Source of the DNA: Neolewinella aquimaris
GTDB lineage: Bacteria > Bacteroidota > Bacteroidia > Chitinophagales > Saprospiraceae
Length of the DNA stretch: 64,000 bases
Reading direction: 5' to 3'
Assembly: GCF_014197245.1 (NCBI RefSeq)
Contig: NZ_JACIFF010000005.1
Location: 186,001 to 250,000, forward strand
In this document: positions 8,336 to 16,831 of the stretch, piece after piece
How positions within the stretch are numbered: position 1 is the first letter of the stretch
Layout of the letters: each line of letters opens with the position of its first letter
Notes under the pieces: generated by a model
What the model was told of the DNA's origin: nothing
The model's input: only the letters and a program-made list of their open reading frames with translations
Database searches by the model: none
Translations under genes and position numbers: made by a program

Positions 8336-10459
8336 ATGCGGACCCTCCTGTGGATTATTGTCATTTGCCTCTCCTGCCCCCTGGCCGGCTCCGACGGATA
8401 CGCCCTGTGGCTCGGGCACCAATTGATCGAGGATTCGATCGTCCGACAGGACTACCGAGCGGCGCTAACCTTCATCGACGGCAGTACCGGCGGCGGGGAG
8501 GTCGCCACTACCGCCACGAACGAACTGCGGCGCGGACTCAGCGAGCTGCTGGGCGTACAACCGCTCCGCGGGCCCGGAGAAGCCGGTGCCCACGGGATCT
8601 ACCTGGGGCTGCGCGGTCGTTCCGCGCGTCTTGACCACTACCTGGCCACCGCCGACGTGCCCGATCTGGGGTCCGAGGGCTATCACCTGGTGTACCACGA
8701 CGGTGATGTGTTGCTGCTGGCCGACGACGAGCCGGGCTTACTGTACGGTGCCTTCGATCTGTTGCGGCAGGTACAAGCCCTGACGGACCTTCGCTCGCTC
8801 AACCGTACCGAGCAACCGGCCTACGCGCACCGTATTCTCAACCACTGGGATAACCTCGACGGCACGGTAGAGCGGGGGTACGCCGGGTTTTCCATTTGGA
8901 ACTGGCACCAGTTGCCGGAGTACATCGACCAGCGGTACGTGGACTACGCGCGCGCCAACGCCTCCATCGGCATCAACGGCACGGTGGTTACGAACGTGAA
9001 CGCTAACTCGCTGATCTTCCGGGAAGACTACCTAGACAAAGCAAAGGCGCTCGCGGACATTTTCCGCCCCTACGGCATCAAATTGTACCTGACGGCCCGG
9101 TTTAGTTCTCCCATGGAACTGGGAGGGTTGGACACCGCCGACCCACTGGACCCGGCGGTGATTGCTTGGTGGAAGGAGAAGGTCGAAGAAATTTATGCGC
9201 GCATCCCCGACTTTGGCGGCTTCCTGGTAAAGGCCAACTCTGAGGGACAGCCCGGACCGTGGGAGTACGGGCGTACCCACGCCGAGGGGGCGAACGTGCT
9301 GGCCGATGCGCTGGCCCCCCACGGTGGGATCGTCGTCTGGCGGGCCTTCGTGTACTCGGACGAGGCGGGCCGGGACCGGTTTCGGGAGGCCTACGATGAA
9401 TTTACGCCCCTCGACGGCCGCTTTCGTAACAACGTGCTGGTCCAGATCAAGAACGGACCCATCGACTTCCAGCCCCGGGAACCCGTATCGCCGCTCTTCG
9501 CCGCTATGCCCCGGACCCCCCTGATGCTCGAATTGCAGATCACGAAGGAGTACCTGGGCCAGGGCACTCACCTTGTCGGGCTGGCGAGCATGTACGAAGA
9601 GGTGCTCGGTACTGACCTGCGCCCGACGGAACCCGGTGGGGAGGTTCACCAGCTCATTTCGGGGATTGCCGGTGTGAGCAATATCGGGACGGCCCGCAAC
9701 TGGACGGGCAACCTCTTCGGTCAGGCCGACTGGTTTGCCTTTGGTCGCCTGGCCTGGGCACCGCAAACGGCCGCCCGGGAAATCTTTGCGGAGTGGGCTG
9801 GCCTCACCTTCGGCCGCGATCCGGAGGTGATCGATTCCATTACCCAAATGCTTGCGCTTTCGTATCCCGCCTGCGTCAACTACATGACCCCCCTGGGTCT
9901 CCACCACATAATGAATACGGGCCACCACTACGGCCCCGGTCCCTGGATCGACGACCTCGGTCGGGCCGACTGGAACCCTTATTACTACCACGGGGCTACC
10001 CGGGACAGCATCGGTTTTGATCGTACGTCGACCGGCAGCGATGCCCTCTCCCAGTACCCCGAGGGTTTTGCCCGCCGGTACGCGGATCCGGCCACTACGC
10101 CCGAGAAATTTCTCCTGTGGTTTCACCGGCTGCCCTGGGATTACGAGCTGGCCGGCGGGAACACGCTCTGGCGGGAACTCGGCCTGCGGTACCAGCTAGG
10201 CGTGGAACAGGTCGGGGAGATGGCGGACATTTGGTCGGGCCTGGAGGGGCGCATCGACGCGGAACGTTTCCGGCACGTCAGCCAGCATCTCGCTATCCAG
10301 CAGCGGGAAGCCGAGTGGTGGCGCGATGCATGTTTGGCGTACTTCCGCTCCGTGTCCGGCAGACCCCTGCCGGAGGGAGTACCCGCACCGCCCCAAACAC
10401 TCGAGGAATACAAAGCCCTGACGTATCCCTACGCGCCCGGGATCCGGCCGCAATGGTAA
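8336..10459 (+). CDS. GH67 alpha-glucuronidase
   Basis: 707-aa exported enzyme (signal LLWIIVICLSCPLAGS) that releases (4-O-methyl)glucuronic acid from the non-reducing end of glucuronoxylo-oligosaccharides. Typical GH67 segments are present: LNHWDNLDGTVERGYAG, then KANSEGQPGP with the probable acid Glu303, NGPIDFQPREP with Asp377, and LQITKEYLG with Glu405, the Asp and Glu forming the inverting base pair. The length fits the family (about 680-720 aa). It is divergent from the CE20-CE4/CE15 operon and followed after 61 bp by a LacI-type regulator in the same orientation, so the two are probably co-transcribed. CE15 products (deesterified glucuronate branches) are expected substrates. Confidence 0.95.
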   Translation: MRTLLWIIVICLSCPLAGSDGYALWLGHQLIEDSIVRQDYRAALTFIDGSTGGGEVATTATNELRRGLSELLGVQPLRGPGEAGAHGIYLGLRGRSARLDHYLATADVPDLGSEGYHLVYHDGDVLLLADDEPGLLYGAFDLLRQVQALTDLRSLNRTEQPAYAHRILNHWDNLDGTVERGYAGFSIWNWHQLPEYIDQRYVDYARANASIGINGTVVTNVNANSLIFREDYLDKAKALADIFRPYGIKLYLTARFSSPMELGGLDTADPLDPAVIAWWKEKVEEIYARIPDFGGFLVKANSEGQPGPWEYGRTHAEGANVLADALAPHGGIVVWRAFVYSDEAGRDRFREAYDEFTPLDGRFRNNVLVQIKNGPIDFQPREPVSPLFAAMPRTPLMLELQITKEYLGQGTHLVGLASMYEEVLGTDLRPTEPGGEVHQLISGIAGVSNIGTARNWTGNLFGQADWFAFGRLAWAPQTAAREIFAEWAGLTFGRDPEVIDSITQMLALSYPACVNYMTPLGLHHIMNTGHHYGPGPWIDDLGRADWNPYYYHGATRDSIGFDRTSTGSDALSQYPEGFARRYADPATTPEKFLLWFHRLPWDYELAGGNTLWRELGLRYQLGVEQVGEMADIWSGLEGRIDAERFRHVSQHLAIQQREAEWWRDACLAYFRSVSGRPLPEGVPAPPQTLEEYKALTYPYAPGIRPQW

Positions 10460-10520
10460 GCGCGATGATGATTCGGATGGTAATTTTGCCCAACAGTTGT
10501 CCTAAATAGTGCAGTACCAA

Positions 10521-11549
10521 ATGGGCCAGAAAAATAACAAGCGGGTAACCATCTACGATCTGGCTAAGGAACTGAACGTATCTCCCTCCACGGTATCCAG
10601 AGCACTAAAAGATCACACCAGCATCGGCCAGGAGACGACCAAGGCCGTCAAGGCCCTCGCTAAGCAGCGGGGGTACCGGCCCAATGTACTGGCAAGCAAT
10701 CTGAGGAACCAACATTCCAACACCATCGGGGTACTGGTGCCGTGGGTGAACCGCCCCTTCATCTCCACGCTCATCAGCGGCATAGAGGAATCCGCCCAGC
10801 GGGCCGGGTACAACGTGCTCATCGCGCAGACGCAGGATTCTTACGAAACGGAAGTGACGAACACGAAGGCGCTGGTGGACAGCCGGGTGCAGGCCCTTAT
10901 CGTCTCCCTGGCGATGGAAACCACCGATTATAGTCACTTCAACGATGCCGTGCGCCAGGGAACGCCGGTCGTATTCGTAGATCGGGTACCGATGAATTAC
11001 CGGGGTAATCAGGTCATGATCGACAACTACCAGACCGGCTACGACGCGACCCAGTACCTGATCGACCGGGGCCGGAAGCGGATCGCCCTGTTCTCCGGAT
11101 CGCTAAAGCAGAAGATATACCGCGACCGGTACGACGGTTACGTGGCCGCCCTGCGGAATAACGGAATTCCGATCGATGAGTCCCTGATCGGAAACAGCCA
11201 CCGCCTGAGCATCGAGGAAGGCACGGCCCTGATCGCCGGCATGTTGAAGCTGTCCGTCCCGCCCGATGCCGTATTCTCTACCAATGACTCGGCGGCCATC
11301 GGTGCGATGAAGTACGTCAAGTCGGTGGGCAAAAGAATCCCCGAGGACGTGGCCTTCATCGGAATGAACGACGATCCGATGTGTACGATCATTACCCCGA
11401 ACCTGACTTCGATGAGCCACCCGGCCGCCGAAATGGGAAGGTTGGCCCTACGGCAGGCCCTGGAAATTATCACACAGCCCGATGCCGAAACGAATACCGC
11501 GATCACCGTTCGCCTGAACACAAAGGTGGTTCCACGGGCATCCTCCTGA
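10521..11549 (+). CDS. LacI-family transcriptional regulator of the xylan cluster
   Basis: 342-aa regulator with an N-terminal LacI helix-turn-helix (VTIYDLAKELNVSPSTVSRALKDH), a hinge, and a periplasmic-binding-protein-like effector domain (NTIGVLVPWVNRPFISTLI to the C-terminus). The start is the ATG at 10521; a GTG four codons upstream keeps the frame but adds nothing recognisable. It lies 61 bp after GH67 and is probably in the same transcript, suggesting autoregulation through the operator at 8217-8238. The likely effector is a xylo-oligosaccharide or aldouronic acid, judged only from the neighbours. Confidence 0.93.
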   Translation: MGQKNNKRVTIYDLAKELNVSPSTVSRALKDHTSIGQETTKAVKALAKQRGYRPNVLASNLRNQHSNTIGVLVPWVNRPFISTLISGIEESAQRAGYNVLIAQTQDSYETEVTNTKALVDSRVQALIVSLAMETTDYSHFNDAVRQGTPVVFVDRVPMNYRGNQVMIDNYQTGYDATQYLIDRGRKRIALFSGSLKQKIYRDRYDGYVAALRNNGIPIDESLIGNSHRLSIEEGTALIAGMLKLSVPPDAVFSTNDSAAIGAMKYVKSVGKRIPEDVAFIGMNDDPMCTIITPNLTSMSHPAAEMGRLALRQALEIITQPDAETNTAITVRLNTKVVPRASS

Positions 11550-11550
11550 C

Positions 11551-11775
11551 CTAGGCCGGACGGTAGGAGTGCAGGGTTTCGATCATTCCGTCTTCGTCGT
11601 GCCGTATCTCCGCCATTTCAACGGAGCGCAGGTGGGTGACCCCACCGGACAGGATCGAATCGTGGTAGAACAGGTACCACGTTCCCCGCCATTCGCACAG
11701 GTGGTATATTCCATCCTTTTCGGCGGCATCTGGGACCTACACTTGGTGGGAAGTCCAGGGGGCGGCCGTATATAG
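11551..11775 (-). pseudogene. C-terminal remnant of a GH43 glycosidase
   Basis: Not a working gene. Reading the minus strand in frame with the TAG at 11551-11553 gives a 61-residue stretch that looks like the end of a GH43 beta-xylosidase/arabinofuranosidase: GIYHLCEWRGTWYLFYHDS followed by SGGVTHLRSVEMAEIRHDED. An in-frame TAG (11737-11739) interrupts it, preceded by a short APWTSHQV segment that may be one more remnant; no start or catalytic half is present. It directly follows the GH10 xylanase on the same strand, so the ancestor was probably a GH10-GH43 operon whose second gene has decayed. Confidence 0.7.
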
Positions 11776-11810
11776 ATGAGGGCATGATCGATTAGGGTGG
11801 ATGGCAGGGA

Positions 11811-12950
11811 TCAGCCTTTGGCCGCGAGCTGTAGTAATCGTTCGTAGGCGGCCTTGGGGCGGTAGGACCGGTCAAACAGCAGGGGATAATTGGTACGACC
11901 CCGGATTGGCCAGTTGTTGAGCCAGGTCTGGTTGTCGTGGAGGCCCCAGAACGTCACGCGGGTGATGTCGTCGTCGTATTCCAGGAAGAGGCGGAAGAGT
12001 TCTTCGTAGCGATCGGCCAGGCGGGTGGCGACGGAATCCGGGAGCTGATCGGGGTAAGGGTTCATGTAGGGGCTTCCCTCGTAATTCTGTTCCACGGCGG
12101 CTCCTTCCAGGTCCCAGGGATTGGGCAGCACGGTGAGGTCGAGTTCGGTGATCATGACCTTCACGCCGGTGGCGGCAAAGGCGGCTATGCTTCCACGGAC
12201 CTCGTCGATGGGCGGCCCGTTGAGGTTGTAGTGCGCCTGCATGCCGGTGCCGTCGATGCGAACGCCGTTGTCCTGTAGCAAGCGGGCGATGCGGACGGCC
12301 CCCTCCCGTTTTTGGGGATTGTTGAGGTTGTAGTCGTTGTAATACAGTTCCGTATCGGGGGCGGCTTCGGCCGCGAGACGGAAGGCTTCGACGATGTACG
12401 CTTCACCCAGCACGGTGTAGAAAACGGATTCGCGGTAGCTGCCGTCCTCGTTCAGGGCCTCGTTCAGGACGTCCCATCCGTCGACGCGCCCCCGGTAGCG
12501 GCCGGCCACGGCGGTGATGTGCTCGCGCAGGTACTGCCGCAGCAGGTCCGGGTCGGTCGTTTCCTTTACGTAATCCGGCAGCTGGCTGTGCCAGACCAGG
12601 GTGTGACCGACGATCCACTTGTTCTGTTTTTCCCCAAGTTCGACGTAAGCATCGGCGGCTTCCCACGCGAAGGAATCGGCTGCGGGCTGTATGTTTTCCC
12701 ACTTCATCACGTTTTCCGGGGTAATGGAGGTGAACTCGGCGAGTAGTCGCAGTCCGGCCGTGTCCCGCCCATCGAGCAGGGACCGGTTGACGGCCGCCCC
12801 GATGTAGAAGTGGTCTTGGTAGGCAGCCCCAATACCGGTACTAATGGGTTGGGTGGTTATTGAATCGGTGGATGCCGGGCGGCCACAGGAAATAAGCAGG
12901 AGAAAACATAGGGCACTAAAAGTATGCGAGAGGAAGGAGTGTATGTACAT
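11811..12950 (-). CDS. GH10 endo-1,4-beta-xylanase, lipoprotein
   Basis: 379-aa GH10 xylanase with a lipoprotein signal (FLLLISC, Cys22), so it is probably surface- or outer-membrane-anchored. The acid/base glutamate is Glu164 in WDVLNEALN and the nucleophile Glu269 in ITELDLT. TPENVMKWE, HTLVWHSQLP and TFWGLHDNQTWLN are also typical. It is a single-domain enzyme without a carbohydrate-binding module. The start at 12950 is the first ATG and gives a clean signal. A sequence sharing the 12-mer ATCGATTGCGTA with the operator before GH67 lies 7 bp upstream of the start, pointing to control by the same LacI regulator. Confidence 0.96.
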   Translation of the reverse strand: MYIHSFLSHTFSALCFLLLISCGRPASTDSITTQPISTGIGAAYQDHFYIGAAVNRSLLDGRDTAGLRLLAEFTSITPENVMKWENIQPAADSFAWEAADAYVELGEKQNKWIVGHTLVWHSQLPDYVKETTDPDLLRQYLREHITAVAGRYRGRVDGWDVLNEALNEDGSYRESVFYTVLGEAYIVEAFRLAAEAAPDTELYYNDYNLNNPQKREGAVRIARLLQDNGVRIDGTGMQAHYNLNGPPIDEVRGSIAAFAATGVKVMITELDLTVLPNPWDLEGAAVEQNYEGSPYMNPYPDQLPDSVATRLADRYEELFRLFLEYDDDITRVTFWGLHDNQTWLNNWPIRGRTNYPLLFDRSYRPKAAYERLLQLAAKG

Positions 12951-12954
12951 AGAT

Positions 12955-12968
12955 CAATCGATTGCGTA
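12955..12968. promoter_or_regulatory. Candidate LacI operator before the GH10 xylanase
   Basis: CAATCGATTG is a perfect 10-bp palindrome, extended to the right as CAATCGATTGCGTA. The segment ATCGATTGCGTA (12957-12968) is identical to the right half of the palindrome at 8217-8238. The left half is less conserved here (GATCAA in place of TACGCT). It lies immediately before the GH10 start. Confidence 0.5.
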
Positions 12969-13142
12969 CCGGCGTCGATACGTAGCAATTATAGCATCTT
13001 TTTCCGCAACCGCAGTTGATTGTTCTTCGGAAACTTCCCCAGCGACCCGTAACCTTAATGTGCCCCTGCAACCACTCAATCAAATACCCGAGAAGCATCA
13101 CCTACTTTACCCACACCCCATCAATTCCCTACCTTCGCGCCC

Positions 13143-14468
13143 ATGAAACCGTCCATACCCAAAGGCACCCGTGATTTTCTGCCCGGCGAAGTGCGTCGGC
13201 GCAACTACCTCTTCGATGTGATCCGTAAGCATTTCCACCGCTACGGCTACCAGCCCATCGAAACGCCGGTAATGGAGAATCTCTCGACCCTAACCGGAAA
13301 GTACGGTGAAGAGGGGGACCGACTGCTCTTCAAAGTGCTCAACAACGGCGATTTTCTGAGCAAGGCCGACGCCCAAAACTTGGCCGACAAAGACAGCAAT
13401 GCCGTGCTGCCCCAGATCTCGAAGCGGGGACTGCGCTACGACCTTACCGTTCCCTTTGCCCGCTACGTCGTGATGCACCAAAACGACCTTGCCTTTCCCT
13501 TTAAGCGTTACGCCATCGCCCCCGTCTGGCGCGCCGACCGGCCGCAGAAGGGACGCTACAATGAGTTTTACCAGTGCGATGCGGATGTGGTCGGATCCGA
13601 TTCCCTGCTTTACGAGGCGGAGCTTACCCAACTGCTGGATGCCGTTTTCGCGGAACTCGGGCTCAAAGCCGTCATCCGCCTCAACAACCGCAAAATTCTC
13701 GCCGGGCTGGCCGAGATCGCCGGTCACGCCGATCGAATGATGGACATCACCATCGCCATCGACAAGCTCGACAAGGTCGGTGAAGCGGGCGTGGAAAAAG
13801 AACTCCTGGAAAGGGGCGTAGATGCCGCTGCGGTGGATGTCATCAAGCAGTTTCTCGGCGTGACCAGTCTCGACCGGGTAGCGCCCTTGCTCGCCGACAG
13901 CGAGATCGGCCGTCAGGGTATTGCCGAGTTACAGACCGTCTTCGACACCGTCGGCCCACTCACCAATCGCCTGGAATTCGACGTCACCCTCGCCCGTGGC
14001 CTGAATTACTACACCGGCTGCATCTATGAGGTAGCCGTCGATACCGACGCTCACCCGAACATTAAAATGGGCAGCATCGCCGGCGGCGGCCGCTACGCTG
14101 ACCTGACCGGTATTTTCGGCGGTCGCGACCTTCCGGGCGTAGGCATCAGCTTTGGAGCCGAACGCGTCTACGACGTACTGGAAGAACTCGCCCTCTTCCC
14201 CGAAGACACCAGCCACGACCTCGATTACCTCATCGTCTGCCTCGACGACGAAACCCTCCTACACGGATTTCAGCTTCTCGGTAAACTGCGCAGCGCCGGT
14301 CACCACGTCGATCTCTATCCCACGGCCGCCAAGCTCGGCAAGATGATGAAGTACGCCGACCAGCGCAATGTGCCCAAAGTCATCATCATCGGAAGCCGCG
14401 AAGCACAGAGCGGGAGGTATACGGTGAAGGATATGGGGAGTGGGGAGCAGGAGGAGGTGGAGTTTTAG
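13143..14468 (+). CDS. hisS: Histidine--tRNA ligase
   Basis: 441-aa class II aminoacyl-tRNA synthetase that charges tRNA-His in the cytosol. Motif 1 region (KGTRDFLPGE), motif 2 (RYAIAPVWRADRPQKGRYNE), the histidine-specific LARGLNYYTGCIYEV and motif 3 (GVGISFGAERV) are all present, followed by the alpha/beta anticodon-binding domain (about 350-441). Length is normal for the family. TACCTTCG lies at 13130-13137, so close to the ATG that the transcript may be nearly leaderless. It converges on prc, with a shared hairpin region between them. Confidence 0.97.
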   Translation: MKPSIPKGTRDFLPGEVRRRNYLFDVIRKHFHRYGYQPIETPVMENLSTLTGKYGEEGDRLLFKVLNNGDFLSKADAQNLADKDSNAVLPQISKRGLRYDLTVPFARYVVMHQNDLAFPFKRYAIAPVWRADRPQKGRYNEFYQCDADVVGSDSLLYEAELTQLLDAVFAELGLKAVIRLNNRKILAGLAEIAGHADRMMDITIAIDKLDKVGEAGVEKELLERGVDAAAVDVIKQFLGVTSLDRVAPLLADSEIGRQGIAELQTVFDTVGPLTNRLEFDVTLARGLNYYTGCIYEVAVDTDAHPNIKMGSIAGGGRYADLTGIFGGRDLPGVGISFGAERVYDVLEELALFPEDTSHDLDYLIVCLDDETLLHGFQLLGKLRSAGHHVDLYPTAAKLGKMMKYADQRNVPKVIIIGSREAQSGRYTVKDMGSGEQEEVEF

Positions 14469-14544
14469 TACGGTAGTTAGGTAGTACAATAGTACGGTAG
14501 TGCACCCTACCGTACTACCGTACTAAAACTACTACCGTACTAAT
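14467..14544. terminator. Repetitive hairpin region between convergent hisS and prc
   Basis: AGTACGGTAG and its complement CTACCGTACT occur several times here. The best hairpin is 14491-14500 paired with 14507-14516 (10-bp stem, 6-nt loop). Further copies at 14467-14477 and about 14529-14543 could pair in alternative ways. Its place between two convergent stop codons suggests a bidirectional terminator; there is no long T-run. Confidence 0.55.
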
Positions 14545-16653
14545 CTACTTTCCCTCCAGCTTAATCATATCCTCCACAATGCTCACTGCCTCGCGGATAT
14601 AGACATCCTTGCTGACGCTCTTCTTGAAGTCGTCGTTGCGGGCGGTCTTGCTTTCGTCGGAGAGGATGGGCTCGAGGTCTACCTGGAGGTTGAGCACACC
14701 GGGATTGACTACGTCTTCGAAGAGGTCGTCGTACATCTCGGCTTCGGTCCGGGTGGCGCGCTGCAATTCCTCGAAGTCGGTGAGTGCGAGTGGGTAAGTA
14801 TCACGATCGCGCTGGCGCTTGACCCGTTCGGCGTTCTGTTGGATGCGGGTGAAGGTGGGGCTGTTCTCCACGCGGCTTGCGCTACGGGCTTTGAGCTCGT
14901 CGATGTTGCGGATACGGTAGACGTCCTGACTGTACTTGGCCGGTTCGATCTCGCTCCAGGCCAGGGGAGCCGACTGCTCTTTTTCACCGGTCTCGAGTAG
15001 GGAGCGGCTGTCGGGCAGAATGATGTCGGGTACTACGCCACGTAGTTGGGTGGAACCTCCGTCGATGCGGTAGAACTTCTGCATAGTCAGTTTTACCGTG
15101 CCGAGGGGCTTGATGTCGTTATGGCCGCTGATGGTGCGATCCATGTCGATGAAGCGCTGTACCGTACCCTTTCCGAAGGTAGAGGTGCTGCCGACGATCA
15201 CCGCGCGGTTGTAATCCTGCAGGGCGGCGGCCAGGATCTCACTGGCAGATGCGGAATACTGATTTACGAGGACTACTACGGGTCCGTCATACTGCACCCG
15301 GCGATCTTTGTCTTCGAGAATTTCTTTGTCCATATTGCGCCCGGCCACCTGTACGACGGGGCCTTCGGGAATGAAAAAGCCGGTCATATCCACCACGTCG
15401 CGCAGTGAGCCACCGCCGTTGTTGCGTAGGTCGAGAATAATGCCGTCTACATTTTGTGCCTTGAGTTTATCGAGTTCGGCAGCTACGTCCTTGGCGGAGA
15501 AGCGGCCGTCGTCGTTCTGGAAATCGGCGTAGAAGCTGGGCAGGGAGATGTATCCGATCTTTTCACCACCCACATTGTCGTCGATGATCAGCGATTTGGC
15601 GTAGGTATCGTCGATGATGATGATGTCGCGCTCGATGGAAATATCACGGATCGTGCCATCTGGTTTCTTCACCTTCAGGCTAACAACAGTGCCTTTTTTA
15701 CCGCGAATTTTGTCCACGACATCTTCGAGCTGCATGCCCTTGATGTCGACCATTTCCTCTCCCTTCTGGCGAACGCCCATGATGATGTCGTCCTCCTTCA
15801 GCTCCTTGCCCTTCCAGGCCGGGCCGCCTACGACCACGGAGGTTACCTTGGTGTACTCGTCGTCGGTCTGAAGCGTGGCACCGATTCCCTCGAGTCGGCC
15901 GCTGAAGCGAATGTCGAAGCTCTCCTTGTCCTTGGGACGGAAGTAGCTGGTGTGCGGGTCGAATACCGCAGTCATGGAGTTGAGGTACTGGGAGGTCTTT
16001 ACGCTGGGCTTCATCTCGCGCATCCGCTTGAACCAATCATGGTAGCGTTCGAGGATCTTGCCCCGGTACTCTACTTCAAGCGAATCGAGGCTGGGTTGCA
16101 CGGCTCCGGTAGTGTCCTTAGCCATCTCTTCCCGCTTGTCGACGATCTGGCTGAGCAGGTCGCGCTTCATGTAGTCGTGCCAGTATTGTTTAAGCTCGGC
16201 GTCGTCGGCCGCCCACCCGGAGTTTTCGTCCCGGTCCTTGAAGCTGCCCGACTTAGCCAGATCGAAGGGTTCGGCCAGCAGTTCCTCGTACCATGATTCC
16301 GTCTTGTCGAGGGCCGCCGTCCAGTGTTCCTGTACTAGGTTGTAGAAGGTGTACTCACCGGCCTTGCTCTCATCGTCGATCAGCGTTCGGTAGGGAGCGA
16401 ACGCGTCGATGTCGTCCTGGGTAAAGAACAGCCGGGCGCCGTCGAGGTCGTTGAGGTACTGATCATAGACCCGCTCCGAGAAGGCGTCATCGATGTCGGT
16501 CGGCTGGTAGTGGTATGTCTGCAGGTTGGTGAGCATCGTCTTCAGGATGATCGACGGGGCATCACCGGGAGGCGTCGCGGTCGGATTTACGGCCGCAAAG
16601 AGGGCAAAGACGAGCACTAAGGCAGAAAAAAGCAGGGGGCCTCGCGTTTTCAT
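14545..16653 (-). CDS. prc: Carboxy-terminal (tail-specific) processing protease, S41 family
   Basis: 702-aa periplasmic protease of the Prc/Tsp type. An N-terminal signal anchor (PLLFSALVLVFALFAAV) is followed by the Prc N-terminal domain (about 30-235), a PDZ domain (IGATLQTDDEYTKVTSVVVG region) and the S41 catalytic core: ILDLRNNGGGS, the serine-bearing SASASE and the lysine of FGKGTVQ, forming the Ser/Lys dyad. A C-terminal region of about 170 residues matches the long E. coli Prc architecture rather than short CtpA proteins. It should degrade or trim periplasmic proteins with non-polar C-termini. The open frame begins at a GTG eight codons upstream; the ATG at 16653 starts the signal. 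Confidence 0.94.
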   Translation of the reverse strand: MKTRGPLLFSALVLVFALFAAVNPTATPPGDAPSIILKTMLTNLQTYHYQPTDIDDAFSERVYDQYLNDLDGARLFFTQDDIDAFAPYRTLIDDESKAGEYTFYNLVQEHWTAALDKTESWYEELLAEPFDLAKSGSFKDRDENSGWAADDAELKQYWHDYMKRDLLSQIVDKREEMAKDTTGAVQPSLDSLEVEYRGKILERYHDWFKRMREMKPSVKTSQYLNSMTAVFDPHTSYFRPKDKESFDIRFSGRLEGIGATLQTDDEYTKVTSVVVGGPAWKGKELKEDDIIMGVRQKGEEMVDIKGMQLEDVVDKIRGKKGTVVSLKVKKPDGTIRDISIERDIIIIDDTYAKSLIIDDNVGGEKIGYISLPSFYADFQNDDGRFSAKDVAAELDKLKAQNVDGIILDLRNNGGGSLRDVVDMTGFFIPEGPVVQVAGRNMDKEILEDKDRRVQYDGPVVVLVNQYSASASEILAAALQDYNRAVIVGSTSTFGKGTVQRFIDMDRTISGHNDIKPLGTVKLTMQKFYRIDGGSTQLRGVVPDIILPDSRSLLETGEKEQSAPLAWSEIEPAKYSQDVYRIRNIDELKARSASRVENSPTFTRIQQNAERVKRQRDRDTYPLALTDFEELQRATRTEAEMYDDLFEDVVNPGVLNLQVDLEPILSDESKTARNDDFKKSVSKDVYIREAVSIVEDMIKLEGK

Positions 16654-16831
16654 ATAGATTCTTTTTACATCTCCCACGATTACCCATTTTCAGTACAGGT
16701 ACTTCCGGAGTTGCTGTATGTAAATGTTTTGCGGGGAAGGGTTGTTGAGTAATACCCCGGCCATAAAGCTGTTTAACACCACATTAATTTGATTTTAGGC
16801 CGGGTTGCCCCACTGCCGTATCTTCGCCCCG

